In this document: one piece after another, positions 7,772 through 16,185 of the stretch
Layout of the letters: every line of letters starts with the position of its first letter
Position numbering within the stretch: the first letter of the stretch is position 1
Assembly (NCBI GenBank): GCA_015665315.1
Contig: JADFAK010000179.1
Coordinates: 1-45,484 of the forward strand
DNA length: 45,484 nt
Origin: Flavobacteriales bacterium
GTDB lineage: Bacteria > Bacteroidota > Bacteroidia > Flavobacteriales_D > Sanyastnellaceae
Direction of reading: 5' to 3'
Made by a program: the position numbers and the translations under genes
Notes under the pieces: generated by a model
What the model was told of the DNA's origin: nothing
The model's input: the letters and a program-made list of their open reading frames with translations, nothing else
The model's database searches: none

Positions 7772-8044
7772 ATGAACGAAATGGATTTTAACCAAGAGAA
7801 ATTGGATATTATTTCTTGGACTTTGAAAGAGGACAATGAGTCTTCATTGCGTCAAATGAAAGAGTTGATCAATGAGATTGACTACAACCGAACAAGTGAT
7901 GCCAAGGTCATTGGTTTCCGCATAAACGGAACCAAAGTTTTTAAAAGTCAGTTCATTCACGACATACGCCAAAGTGAAAGAGGCATAGCCAATGGCGAAT
8001 TTCTTTCTTTGGACGACCTGGAAACCCTATCAGAAAGCTGGTAA
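7772..8044 (+). CDS. Antitoxin-like small protein without a partner toxin
   Basis: The 90-residue product has an N-terminal helical part (FNQEKLDIISWTLKEDNES) and a C-terminal part of the form VIGFRINGTKVFKSQFIHDIRQSERGIANGEFLSLDDLETLSESW. That layout (a Gly-containing 'G-x-P/K-hinge', then a helix with a Gly-x3-Gly turn, then a Ser/Thr-x-x-Asp/Glu-Asp-Leu motif and a final Trp) matches a Bacteroidota antitoxin group usually coded next to RelE/ParE toxins. Here no RelE/ParE-like frame follows; the next gene is a secreted protein 14 nt downstream. The frame is open from 7730, but the promoter box at 7759-7766 supports 7772 or 7781 as start. Function as an antitoxin is inferred from likeness only. 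Confidence 0.65.
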   Translation: MNEMDFNQEKLDIISWTLKEDNESSLRQMKELINEIDYNRTSDAKVIGFRINGTKVFKSQFIHDIRQSERGIANGEFLSLDDLETLSESW

Positions 8045-8058
8045 TCGAATAAACCTGT

Positions 8059-9504
8059 ATGAAAAGAATCTTACTCTTAATGACGCTGTCGGCATCAATC
8101 TGGTGCACGGCCCAAACCCCTTGTGTTGATGGATATGCTGGACCCTATCCATGTGAAAATGTTGACCTAATTAGCGTTACCCCCATCAACGAGATTGGCG
8201 GAGGCGACAACCTAAATGATATTTGGGGTTGGACCGATCCTCAAACTGGAAAGGAATACGCCATCATTGGGAGATCCAATGGTACTGCCTTTGTCGATGT
8301 GACAGACGGTGCGAATCCAATTTACTTGGGTAACCTACCAACAGCCATTCAAGGAAACAACCTCTGGCGAGATGTGAAAGTTTACGATCACTTCGCCATT
8401 ATCGTATCGGAACATAGCAGCCATGGCATGCAAATTTTCGATTTGAATCACCTCGAAGAAGTAACTGATGCTCCCGAGCAATTTACACCTGATGCCTACT
8501 ATACAGAGTTCGGCCATGCACACAATGTAGTGGTCAACGAAGAGTCGGGCTACGCCTATGGCGTGGGAACGAGTGGGTTCAACGGCGGACTGCATATCGT
8601 AGATATCAATGATCCACTGAACCCCGTTCTTGCAGGAGGATATGCGGAAGCTGGGTATACCCACGATGCGCAGGTCGTGAATTACAAAGGTCCGGATGAA
8701 GAGCATGTTGGCAAGGAAATCGCATTTGCGTTCAACGCCGATATAGTTGCAGTGATTGATTGTACGGATAAGACAGACTGCCAATTGATAAGTACAGCTT
8801 CGTATGCGGATGTTCAGTATGTGCACCAAGGTTGGTTGACCGAGGATCAGCGCTATCTTTTGGTCGATGACGAATTGGACGAATTGTACAACGGAACCAC
8901 CTTGCACACGCATATGTACGACATGCTCGATTTAGAAAACCCGGTGTACATGGGATTTTACGATCACGAGATCTATTCATCAGATCACAACCAATATGTA
9001 AAAGGAAACTTCACTTTTCAGAGTAACTACTCTTCTGGACTCCGAATTCTAGACATCTCTGATATAGCCAACGCCAACCTGACTCTTGCTGGAATGTTTG
9101 ACATTCTTCCCGATTTCGATCAAGCTGGATTCGACGGTTCGTGGAGTAATTATCCATACTTCGAGAGCTTGAATGTGATTCTTTCAACCTACGAGGCATT
9201 GTACGTATTGCGCCCGAGTGATTTCATCATGGTAGGTGTTGAAGAGCAAATAGCACCAACAGCAGTTCAAATTGGCGTGTCTCCCAATCCAGTTGATCAA
9301 TTTGCAACATTGACGATTGCCGGAGCCAAAGGAAAAATGAATCTAGACATAGTAGATCTGCAGGGCAAAGTAGTTCGGTCGATAGATGCTATGCCTATTT
9401 TAGGCAATAACTTGCAACTCGATGTGAGTGATCTCCGTACCGGCGTGTACATCATTCAAGTGCGCGGAGAAGTGAATGCTTCTGCTCGCCTAATTAAATT
9501 GTAG
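8059..9504 (+). CDS. Choice-of-anchor B family (LVIVD-repeat) secreted protein, copy 1
   Basis: The 481-residue product has a signal peptide (MKRILLLMTLSASIWCTAQ), the choice-of-anchor B signature at its start (ISVTPINEIGGGDNLNDIWGW) and repeated blade-like segments (AFVDVTDGANPIYLGNL, LHIVDINDPLNPVLAGGY, LRILDISDIANANLTLAGMF) typical of LVIVD beta-propellers. A type A sorting domain ends the protein (SPNPVDQFATLTIAGAKG), so it should be a T9SS substrate. The role of this family is not established; surface adhesion or binding is the usual suggestion. It follows the antitoxin-like gene by 14 nt and precedes a paralogue by 21 nt, so the two paralogues are probably one transcript. Confidence 0.9.
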   Translation: MKRILLLMTLSASIWCTAQTPCVDGYAGPYPCENVDLISVTPINEIGGGDNLNDIWGWTDPQTGKEYAIIGRSNGTAFVDVTDGANPIYLGNLPTAIQGNNLWRDVKVYDHFAIIVSEHSSHGMQIFDLNHLEEVTDAPEQFTPDAYYTEFGHAHNVVVNEESGYAYGVGTSGFNGGLHIVDINDPLNPVLAGGYAEAGYTHDAQVVNYKGPDEEHVGKEIAFAFNADIVAVIDCTDKTDCQLISTASYADVQYVHQGWLTEDQRYLLVDDELDELYNGTTLHTHMYDMLDLENPVYMGFYDHEIYSSDHNQYVKGNFTFQSNYSSGLRILDISDIANANLTLAGMFDILPDFDQAGFDGSWSNYPYFESLNVILSTYEALYVLRPSDFIMVGVEEQIAPTAVQIGVSPNPVDQFATLTIAGAKGKMNLDIVDLQGKVVRSIDAMPILGNNLQLDVSDLRTGVYIIQVRGEVNASARLIKL

Positions 9505-9525
9505 AATTCAACTAATACTCATAGA

Positions 9526-11499
9526 ATGAAAAAGCTCTCTCTACTTTTAGGAATTGGTCTGTCTGTAACAATACTTTCAGCCCAAACTCCTTGTGAAGCT
9601 GGATTTGCAGGGATTTGGCCTTGCTCTAATATCGACATGTGGTCCTTTATGACGCTTTCGGAGATTGGTGGCGGCGACAATACCAATGACGTTTGGGGAT
9701 GGACCGATAGTGATTCAGGACGTGAATTTGCACTCATTGGAAAGAATACGGGAACTGCATTCATCGAAATTACGGATCCGCTTAACCCTGTTTATTTAGG
9801 TTCTTTAGCTACGCAAACGACTCCCAGTCTTTGGCGTGACGTGAAGGTGTACAGCAATCATGCTTATATCGTATCGGAAGCTGGTGAACATGGAATGCAA
9901 GTGTTTGACCTAACGCAGTTGTTGACCGTCGATGCTCCTCCTGTCGTTTTTGAGAACACGGCCCATTACGATGGCTTTGGAGATGCACACAATATTTGTA
10001 TCAATGAAGACTCTGGCTACGCCTATGGTGTGGGTACCGACAATATGAATGGAGGTTTGCATATCGTGGATATTTCCGATCCCACCAACCCAGTTGTGGC
10101 CGGCGGTTATTCTGAAGACGGATATACGCATGACGCACAGATTGTGAACTACATGGGGCCGGATGAGGACTATGCGGGTAAGGAGCTTGCTTTTGCGTGC
10201 AATGAGGACAACATCGCCATCATCGACGTAAGTGATAAGGCCGATTGTCAATTGATCTCCCACATGGATTACAATGAACCGGGCTATGTTCACCAGGGGT
10301 GGCTCACTGAAGACCACAAGTATTTCTTGTCCAATGACGAAGGGGATGAGAATGCAAATGGCACGCCTACCCGAACGTTCATTTTTGACGTTCAAGACAT
10401 TGAAAACCCAGTGTATATGGGACTGTATGAGGCAGATAATAATGCTATCGATCACAATTTGTACATTATTGGTGACTTGGTTTACGAAAGCAACTATCGC
10501 TCTGGTCTTCGTATTCTAGATGCAGGAGATGTTGAAAATGCCAACCTTGCGGAGGTGGCCTTTTTTGATGTCACCCCTGACAACGACAACGCATCTTTTT
10601 CAGGCTCTTGGAGCAACTACGCTTGGTATCCGAGTGGAAACATTGTCGTTTCAGACATGTACGACGGGTTCTTCGTGTTAAAGCCAACTATCTTCAAAGT
10701 AAATCCAGAGGCGCCAGTTATTGGTTGCGACACGGATGAATTGAATTTCACCATTGAAACTGAAGTAGACTTTCCTGGGAGTTTTGACATTACCATGCAA
10801 GGTTTGACAGGTGCAAGTCTGGTTTCCAGTGTATTCGACGCACCGGGATCTACCGAGGTGACTGTATCCGGCTTGCTCGGATTGGAAAATGGACAACACA
10901 ATTTTGAATTTGTTTTAACTTCAACTTACGGAGCGTACAAAGCATTGGCTAGTGTGGTAAAAGAAGGTGGAATGCCTGCAGCAGCGCAATTGCTAAGTCC
11001 GGATGATATCAGCCAAGTTGAGGCTATGCCAGTTCTCTTTGATTGGGCGATGGACGCAAATGCCGATTCCTACCACTTAGAAGTAGCCTCAGATATCACG
11101 TTTACGACGATTGTTGTTGACGAAGTGCTCACGACCAATTCGTACAACTGGAGTGCCATCGTTGATAATGGAACTTACTATTGGAGGGTGACAAGCACAA
11201 ATGAATGTGGTGCAGGACCTGTAAGCGGGTTATACTCGTTTCAACTCCTCTTGCCTTTGAGCGTCGAAGAAGGCGAGCAGGCTGCGTTCAATATGTACCC
11301 CAATCCAACTGCTTCACACATTACACTATCGGCCAATTCAGCACTTGGACTGGTTACGATTTGTGATCTGGAAGGTCGAATCGTTAAGTCGATCAATACA
11401 ACAGAGATTACCCTTAATGTAGACCTGTCGGCTCTTGCAGCAGGTTCTTATGTGATAAACACAAATCATGGTCAGCAAAAGCTGACGCTAATTAAATAG
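9526..11499 (+). CDS. Choice-of-anchor B family secreted protein, copy 2, with extra fibronectin-like domains
   Basis: The 657-residue product is a clear paralogue of the preceding gene: same signal peptide style, the same opening (MTLSEIGGGDNTNDVWGW) and matching blades (AFIEITDPLNPVYLGSL, LHIVDISDPTNPVVAGGY). After the propeller (about residue 390) it gains roughly 180 residues, with a beta-sandwich at about 395-485 and a fibronectin III-like segment at about 490-580 (ADSYHLEVASD, NGTYYWRVTSTN). It ends in a type A sorting domain (MYPNPTASHITLSANS). So the pair arose by tandem duplication and one copy gained or the other lost the inserted domains. Transcription ends at the terminator just downstream. 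Confidence 0.9.
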   Translation: MKKLSLLLGIGLSVTILSAQTPCEAGFAGIWPCSNIDMWSFMTLSEIGGGDNTNDVWGWTDSDSGREFALIGKNTGTAFIEITDPLNPVYLGSLATQTTPSLWRDVKVYSNHAYIVSEAGEHGMQVFDLTQLLTVDAPPVVFENTAHYDGFGDAHNICINEDSGYAYGVGTDNMNGGLHIVDISDPTNPVVAGGYSEDGYTHDAQIVNYMGPDEDYAGKELAFACNEDNIAIIDVSDKADCQLISHMDYNEPGYVHQGWLTEDHKYFLSNDEGDENANGTPTRTFIFDVQDIENPVYMGLYEADNNAIDHNLYIIGDLVYESNYRSGLRILDAGDVENANLAEVAFFDVTPDNDNASFSGSWSNYAWYPSGNIVVSDMYDGFFVLKPTIFKVNPEAPVIGCDTDELNFTIETEVDFPGSFDITMQGLTGASLVSSVFDAPGSTEVTVSGLLGLENGQHNFEFVLTSTYGAYKALASVVKEGGMPAAAQLLSPDDISQVEAMPVLFDWAMDANADSYHLEVASDITFTTIVVDEVLTTNSYNWSAIVDNGTYYWRVTSTNECGAGPVSGLYSFQLLLPLSVEEGEQAAFNMYPNPTASHITLSANSALGLVTICDLEGRIVKSINTTEITLNVDLSALAAGSYVINTNHGQQKLTLIK

Positions 11500-11532
11500 G
11501 AATATTCGTATCCGATCAACCGGATAAAAGTG

Positions 11533-11566
11533 AAAAGCATTGCTCTGATTAGGGCAATGCTTTTTT
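11533..11566 (+). terminator. Intrinsic terminator after the choice-of-anchor B pair
   Basis: AAAAGCATTGC (11533-11543) pairs with GCAATGCTTTT (11554-11564) around a 10-nt loop, followed by TT. It can also act on the opposite strand for the DUF2007 gene, whose stop lies at 11585. Confidence 0.85.
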
Positions 11567-11584
11567 CGTGAATAGGGAATGATT

Positions 11585-12235
11585 CTAGTTGAGAAACAGA
11601 CAAATCATGATAACCGAAGAAATGAGAGAGAGTAGCACCAAATAGAGTCCGTGCTGACGTGTACTCTTGTCATATTTTGGGACTCTATCACCTGCGCTAT
11701 TGGTCTTGCGTGAGGTCATGTATAGAATCCCAGCAATGATGGAAATAAAACTCGTAAAGAGCGCGAGGATGTACAACAAGGCGAGAATAGGCTTGCCTAT
11801 AGATTCCGGTTTTGACGATTCCTCTACAGCCAAAGCTCTTTCCTTTTTAATTTCTTCTGGAGCTACGGTCTCACCGCGTTCTTTCAATAACTTGATTGCC
11901 AAGGCCACATCCAAAGGAGTCCACTCATGCGACTTGATCACAACCTCTCGCAACTCCTCATTGTCAAAGCTGAAAATGAAATAGTCCTTATCAATGTTCT
12001 CCAGCTCAGAGTTGGCCCTCTTCTCAATCAAATCATCCACCCGCAAGTGATCTTCAGGCTTCAAGAGTATGATTATACTGTGCGTTTCAGGTCCCAGAAT
12101 CACTTCCTGTTCGACCTCGGCCTCATTGCGGATACGGTATTCGATGCCTTCATCTTTTAGCAGCCCCATTAGGATGTCTGCTGGCTCGCTGTAAGTAAAC
12201 TCCTTGTAAACAGTGAAACTATCGTTGGTGTCCAT
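11585..12235 (-). CDS. DUF2007-type protein with C-terminal membrane segments
   Basis: The 216-residue product begins with a DUF2007-like domain (residues of about 5-75: SFTVYKEFTYSEPADILMGLLKDEGIEYRIRNE, then ILLKPEDHLRVDDLIE), a ferredoxin-like fold described as a putative signal-transducing domain. A middle part contains WTPLDVALAIKLLKERGE, and the C-terminus has two hydrophobic spans (ILALLYILALFTSFISIIAGI and LYLVLLSLISSVIMICLF). It overlaps the 3' end of cdaA by 17 nt on the same strand, so translation is probably coupled. A role linked to c-di-AMP or the envelope is possible but rests only on position. Confidence 0.8.
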   Translation of the reverse strand: MDTNDSFTVYKEFTYSEPADILMGLLKDEGIEYRIRNEAEVEQEVILGPETHSIIILLKPEDHLRVDDLIEKRANSELENIDKDYFIFSFDNEELREVVIKSHEWTPLDVALAIKLLKERGETVAPEEIKKERALAVEESSKPESIGKPILALLYILALFTSFISIIAGILYMTSRKTNSAGDRVPKYDKSTRQHGLYLVLLSLISSVIMICLFLN

Positions 12236-13013
12236 CGTGTCTTTTTTGAATTATTCTTCCCAGCTCGATTCGGCTCATGTTGGGGAGTAGTTTTCCGTCG
12301 TAAGCCAAGCTAAGCTGACCTGTTTGCTCCGAAACGACAATTGCAAATGAATCGGTCATCTCAGAAATACCCAATGCTGCGCGGTGCCGCATACCCATGG
12401 AGCCATCCATCTTGATGCTTTCCGATACGGGCAACACCCCTCGCGCTGAGCTGATTCTGCCATTCTTGATGACGACAGCTCCGTCGTGAAGCGGACTGTT
12501 CTTGAAAAATATACTTTCAATCATCGAGGTCGAAAGGGTCGCATCAAGTGGGGTAGATGAGGTGATAAAATGCTCAGGATCGGAGTCGTTGGCCACCACA
12601 ATAAGTGCGCCCGTTTTGGTAAGAGCCATGTTCTCACAGGCATCGAGCAATGCATCGCAATCCCATTGCTCGGAGTCTGTTTTATTAGCGAATAGTCGCT
12701 GGATGAAATTCGATTTATTTCCAGCTATAAAATTCTGATTACCAATCATTAATAAGAATTGCCTCAACTCATTCTGGAAGACAATCAATAGTGCGATGAC
12801 TCCCACACCAATGAATTGTCCCAAGATCTCTTCTAGCATATTTAGTTGAAACGCATCGACCAATTTCCAGAGCAAGTAAATGGCTAGTATTCCAAAGAAT
12901 ATCTTGATTGCTACCGTTCCTCGAATGAGGTAGTATACTTGGTAGATTATAAAGGCTACAAGCAGAATATCGAGTAAATCGAAAAAAGAGAAGTTTATAA
13001 AACCTGTGATCAT
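12219..13013 (-). CDS. cdaA: Diadenylate cyclase, CdaA type
   Basis: The 264-residue product has about three membrane helices in residues 10-95 and then a DisA_N/DAC domain. The catalytic motifs are visible as D177-G178-A179 (SPLHDGAVVI) and R209-H210-R211 (MGMRHRAALGISE). CdaA condenses two ATP into c-di-AMP, a messenger for cell-wall and osmotic control, at the inner face of the membrane. The start overlaps the folP stop by 4 nt (ATGA type) and its end overlaps the DUF2007 gene, giving a tight folP-cdaA-DUF2007 operon. Neither CdaR nor GlmM, the partners known in Firmicutes, is coded here, as expected for Bacteroidota. Confidence 0.95.
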   Translation of the reverse strand: MITGFINFSFFDLLDILLVAFIIYQVYYLIRGTVAIKIFFGILAIYLLWKLVDAFQLNMLEEILGQFIGVGVIALLIVFQNELRQFLLMIGNQNFIAGNKSNFIQRLFANKTDSEQWDCDALLDACENMALTKTGALIVVANDSDPEHFITSSTPLDATLSTSMIESIFFKNSPLHDGAVVIKNGRISSARGVLPVSESIKMDGSMGMRHRAALGISEMTDSFAIVVSEQTGQLSLAYDGKLLPNMSRIELGRIIQKRHDGHQR

Positions 13014-13870
13014 GCGTCGTGGACCGTTCTAGCAAAACTAACAATTTTGACTGCTTCGACAGCTTCTTTGACGTCGTGAACGCGAATAATCGAAGCTCCA
13101 CCTTGCAAGCACATTGTATTGAGAACGGTCGTGCCATTGAGCGCATCCTTGGCGCTGGTTTCGAGTACCCGATTTATCATGGATTTCCGTGAAACACCAC
13201 ATAAGATCGGCATATCCAAATCTTGCAGTTGGTCCATGTTGTTCAATAAAGCGTAGTTGTGTTCAAGGGTTTTTCCAAATCCAAAGCCCGGATCAATTAT
13301 GATTTTATCGACTCCCTTTGATTGAGCGTGAAGCACCATTTGCCGAATGGCTGAGAAAACATCTTTTACAACATCGATATAGCTTGGGTTTTCTTGCATG
13401 GTGGCCGGTGTACCTTGCATGTGCATGAGAATTAGGGGGACGTCGTACTGAGCGGCTACTTCCATTATTCGCGCATCGTGCTGTCCGCCCGAAATGTCAT
13501 TGATCACCGAAATGCCCCGTTCTACGCACCAAGCAGCTGTTTTCGAATGAAATGTGTCGATTGAAAAAATGCCTTGCGGAAAAGACTGAACTAGGGCTGG
13601 GACAATGTCTTGCAGACGAGCAATTTCCTCATCGGCCTCCAAGAACTTAGCGCCCGGTCGGCTTGATTGCGGACCAATATCTACGATCCTAGCTCCCTCC
13701 GAAAACATCCTTCTGGCCTGTTCTACAGCGTCTTTCACAGACGTATTGTTTCCACCATCGTAGAATGAGTCGGGCGTAATATTCAATATGCCCATGACTG
13801 CTGGGGTTGATAAATCGAGGATATTTCTTCCGCAATTGATCGATCTTTGCTTGTAGCTTAATTTCTTCAC
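13010..13870 (-). CDS. folP: Dihydropteroate synthase
   Basis: The 286-residue product shows the TIM-barrel DHPS motifs: VMGILNITPDSFYDGG near residue 25, a P-loop-like VDIGPQSSRPGA near 62, FSIDTFHSKTA near 100, NDISGG near 123, IIDPGFGFGKT near 190 and a final SIIRVHDV. It joins 6-hydroxymethyl-dihydropterin pyrophosphate to p-aminobenzoate in folate synthesis and is the sulfonamide target. The start is a GTG at 13870; no in-frame ATG lies before the first conserved motif. It is the first gene of the operon with cdaA and diverges from the DUF1599 gene with only 32 nt between start codons, so the two promoters overlap. Confidence 0.96.
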   Translation of the reverse strand: MKKLSYKQRSINCGRNILDLSTPAVMGILNITPDSFYDGGNNTSVKDAVEQARRMFSEGARIVDIGPQSSRPGAKFLEADEEIARLQDIVPALVQSFPQGIFSIDTFHSKTAAWCVERGISVINDISGGQHDARIMEVAAQYDVPLILMHMQGTPATMQENPSYIDVVKDVFSAIRQMVLHAQSKGVDKIIIDPGFGFGKTLEHNYALLNNMDQLQDLDMPILCGVSRKSMINRVLETSAKDALNGTTVLNTMCLQGGASIIRVHDVKEAVEAVKIVSFARTVHDA

Positions 13871-13902
13871 GTCTATACTTGCATTGCAAAATAAGCGAAT
13901 CG

Positions 13903-14469
13903 ATGGCAGTTGAACAGGATTTAAATAAAACGAGTGAACAATATGACGCAGTTGTGGCTCGGTGTAAGGAGATTTTTAACAAGAAAATGCTGGACTACGG
14001 CAGCTCTTGGCGCATTTTTCGCACCTCATCTCTTACCGACCAGTTGTTTATTAAAGCTCAGCGTATTCGAACTTTGCAGGAGACTGGCATGAACAAAGTA
14101 GGCGATGGAATCGAATCTGAATTCTACAGCATCGTCAATTATGCCGTGATGGCACTTATTCAACTTCAGCTAGGAGCAGGGGAGGACAACGACCTCAATG
14201 CCGAAAATGCAAGTGCGCTTTATTCCAAGCACGTAGCACTAACCAAAGAGTTGATGATGAATAAAAATCACGACTACGGCGAGGCGTGGCGCGATATGCG
14301 TATTAGTTCACTTACCGATTTGATCCTTGTCAAGTTACTGCGAATCAAACAAATTGAGGACAACGATGGGCAGACTATCATGTCGGAAGGGGTGGATGCC
14401 AATTACCACGATATCTTGAACTATGCGGTCTTTGCGTTGATTCGCTTCGATGAAGGCACGGCGAGCTAA
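13903..14469 (+). CDS. DUF1599 family protein, two repeats
   Basis: The 188-residue product consists of two related halves. Both have a helix with an Asn/Lys-rich run ending in DYG-x2-W-R (KKMLDYGSSWRIFRTSSLTDQLF and MNKNHDYGEAWRDMRISSLTDLI), then a helix with RI-x-Q/K and a final HDILNYAVFALI or FYSIVNYAVMALI. This is the DUF1599 layout, common in Bacteroidota beside folP; an NTP pyrophosphohydrolase-like (MazG-type) all-helical fold is sometimes suggested but is not proven. An in-frame start at 13879 exists, but TATACTTG just upstream (about 13873-13880) resembles a -7 box, which favours 13903. Confidence 0.88.
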   Translation: MAVEQDLNKTSEQYDAVVARCKEIFNKKMLDYGSSWRIFRTSSLTDQLFIKAQRIRTLQETGMNKVGDGIESEFYSIVNYAVMALIQLQLGAGEDNDLNAENASALYSKHVALTKELMMNKNHDYGEAWRDMRISSLTDLILVKLLRIKQIEDNDGQTIMSEGVDANYHDILNYAVFALIRFDEGTAS

Positions 14470-14589
14470 TACCGAGTGGCAGCCGGCTTCCAAGCTTGTT
14501 CTCAAATTTTAAAACCTAAGTGTTCATAGTTAGTTCGCTGCTGAAAGTTAATCAGCCGTTAAAAAACTAATTTCACGGAGTGGTGTAAT

Positions 14590-14597
14590 TAAGTTTG
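14590..14597 (+). promoter_or_regulatory. -7 box TAAGTTTG before the BT_3928-like gene
   Basis: A full TAnnTTTG match 19 nt before the ATG at 14617. No clear -33 element was seen. It marks the membrane-protein gene as separately transcribed from the DUF1599 gene, 147 nt upstream. Confidence 0.5.
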
Positions 14598-14616
14598 TAT
14601 CCTACAAAACAAGGTG

Positions 14617-16182
14617 ATGATCGTAAAATTTATATTAACCCTCAGCCGTATTTTAGTCGGCTCACTGTTTATAGTCTCCGGACTCATCAAGTCAAATGAT
14701 GCGATGGGATTCAAATATAAATTGGAAGAATACTTCGAGCCGGGGGCGCTCAATATGTCCTTCTTCGAGCCGATAGCTTTGGAGTTGGCCATCTTTGTAT
14801 GTGTGGCAGAGGTGCTCCTAGGAATCGCGATCCTCACCGGTGCCAAAGCCAAACTCACCGCCGTCCTTTCCTTGCTCATGATGCTGTTTTTCACTTGGCT
14901 CACGTACTACACACATACATGCGATCCAACCGGAGTGACGATGATCACCGATGCGGCCGGAGAAGCCAAGGAAATTGTCAATCAGTGCGTCCTTGAATGT
15001 GGATGTTTTGGAAACGCAATTCCCCTCACCCCTTGGGAGTCTTTCCTCAAAGATCTTTCGATCCTAATTTTTGTAATTCCTATTGTGATTGGTGCGTTTA
15101 CCAATAAAATCAAACTCAACACAGTCCGTGAAGATATCATTGTCTACACCGCGGCCATTGTTATTACAGCCCTTTTTGGGATGTTAATGCTAGATTGGCT
15201 CTTCCCTGTTATCTTCTTGGTAATCAGTTTGTTGGTCGTTACTTTTTTGAAAAAGCGGCTGTCGGATAAGTGGCGCGAATGGGGAATGGCTGCTGGTATA
15301 TTGGTTGTGTGTTCTGTATTCCAATACCACACGTTGGCGCATCTTCCTATGAAAGACTACCGACCGTACGCCGTGGGCAAGAACATTAGCACCCAAATGA
15401 AGAGTGTTGATGAATTGAATGAAGCTCTGCTAGCGCAAATGTCCACCGGCAATATCGATAACGTGTATGCCTTTATCCATCAACTGGACTTGCCTAGTGC
15501 CGACAGTTTGCATTACGTCAAAAAATACTTCGATACGTACCAGTCCATGAATGAAGGTCAGCGCGAAGAAAACGGCATCGCCCTGATGGAAGACCTGGGA
15601 AATAAAATCTCCTTGACTTCTCCTGTGTATGCTACGAAATTTGTTTTCAAGAACATCAAGACGGGTGTCGATACAATTGTTCTAAGTAGCGACTGGCTGC
15701 AAGTGTATAGCACACCTTGGTTCAAATCTACCTATGAAAATGTGACCTACGATGGGGACGAGGTGATGCTTGAAGAGGGCTACGAACCTGCCATCAAGGA
15801 CTTTAGCCTAGAGACCTACGAAGGGGACAATATCACGCAGGAGGTATTGGATTTTGATGGATATACGTTTCTTCAAATCTCCAATGATTTGAGCAAGACC
15901 AATGAAGCGGCCCAAACGAAGTTCAACGATTTGGCCAAAGAAGCCGAAGCGAGCGGCAATCGATTCTACGCGGTTACGAACGCGCTGTACGAAGAGACTG
16001 AGGCCTACCGACACAAACACAGCGCAGCTTATCCGTTCTTGAATTGCGATCAAATCGAGCTCAAAATCATCGTTCGCAGCAATCCGGGATTGGTGCTCAT
16101 CAAAGAAGGTACTGTCATTCAAAAATGGGCGTGGCGCGATGTGCCAACTTGGGCTGAAGTTTCCAAAGAATATATGAAATAG
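14617..16182 (+). CDS. BT_3928-like DoxX/MauE-type membrane protein with thioredoxin-like tail
   Basis: The 521-residue product opens with a DoxX/MauE-like four-helix membrane part (GSLFIVSGLIKSNDAMGF, then CGCFGNAIPLTPWESFLKD), further membrane helices to about residue 245, and a long periplasmic region. The last 120 residues read like a thioredoxin-fold (FLQISNDLSKTNEAAQTKFNDL, then NPGLVLIKEGTVIQKW) but no Cys-x2-Cys active site is present there. MauE/DoxX proteins are linked to disulphide or quinone redox chemistry; the cysteines near CGCFG may be relevant. An alternative GTG start one codon earlier (14614) exists. This family regularly sits between DUF1599 and central metabolic genes in Bacteroidota, and the same order is kept here. 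Confidence 0.85.
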   Translation: MIVKFILTLSRILVGSLFIVSGLIKSNDAMGFKYKLEEYFEPGALNMSFFEPIALELAIFVCVAEVLLGIAILTGAKAKLTAVLSLLMMLFFTWLTYYTHTCDPTGVTMITDAAGEAKEIVNQCVLECGCFGNAIPLTPWESFLKDLSILIFVIPIVIGAFTNKIKLNTVREDIIVYTAAIVITALFGMLMLDWLFPVIFLVISLLVVTFLKKRLSDKWREWGMAAGILVVCSVFQYHTLAHLPMKDYRPYAVGKNISTQMKSVDELNEALLAQMSTGNIDNVYAFIHQLDLPSADSLHYVKKYFDTYQSMNEGQREENGIALMEDLGNKISLTSPVYATKFVFKNIKTGVDTIVLSSDWLQVYSTPWFKSTYENVTYDGDEVMLEEGYEPAIKDFSLETYEGDNITQEVLDFDGYTFLQISNDLSKTNEAAQTKFNDLAKEAEASGNRFYAVTNALYEETEAYRHKHSAAYPFLNCDQIELKIIVRSNPGLVLIKEGTVIQKWAWRDVPTWAEVSKEYMK

Positions 16183-16185
16183 GCT

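Noticed and set aside
8335-8913. 192-residue antisense frame within the first choice-of-anchor B gene (a similar one lies in the second copy at 9910-10455)
   Set aside because: Both are mirror frames of the conserved propeller coding sequence, so their similarity follows from the paralogy and not from antisense genes.
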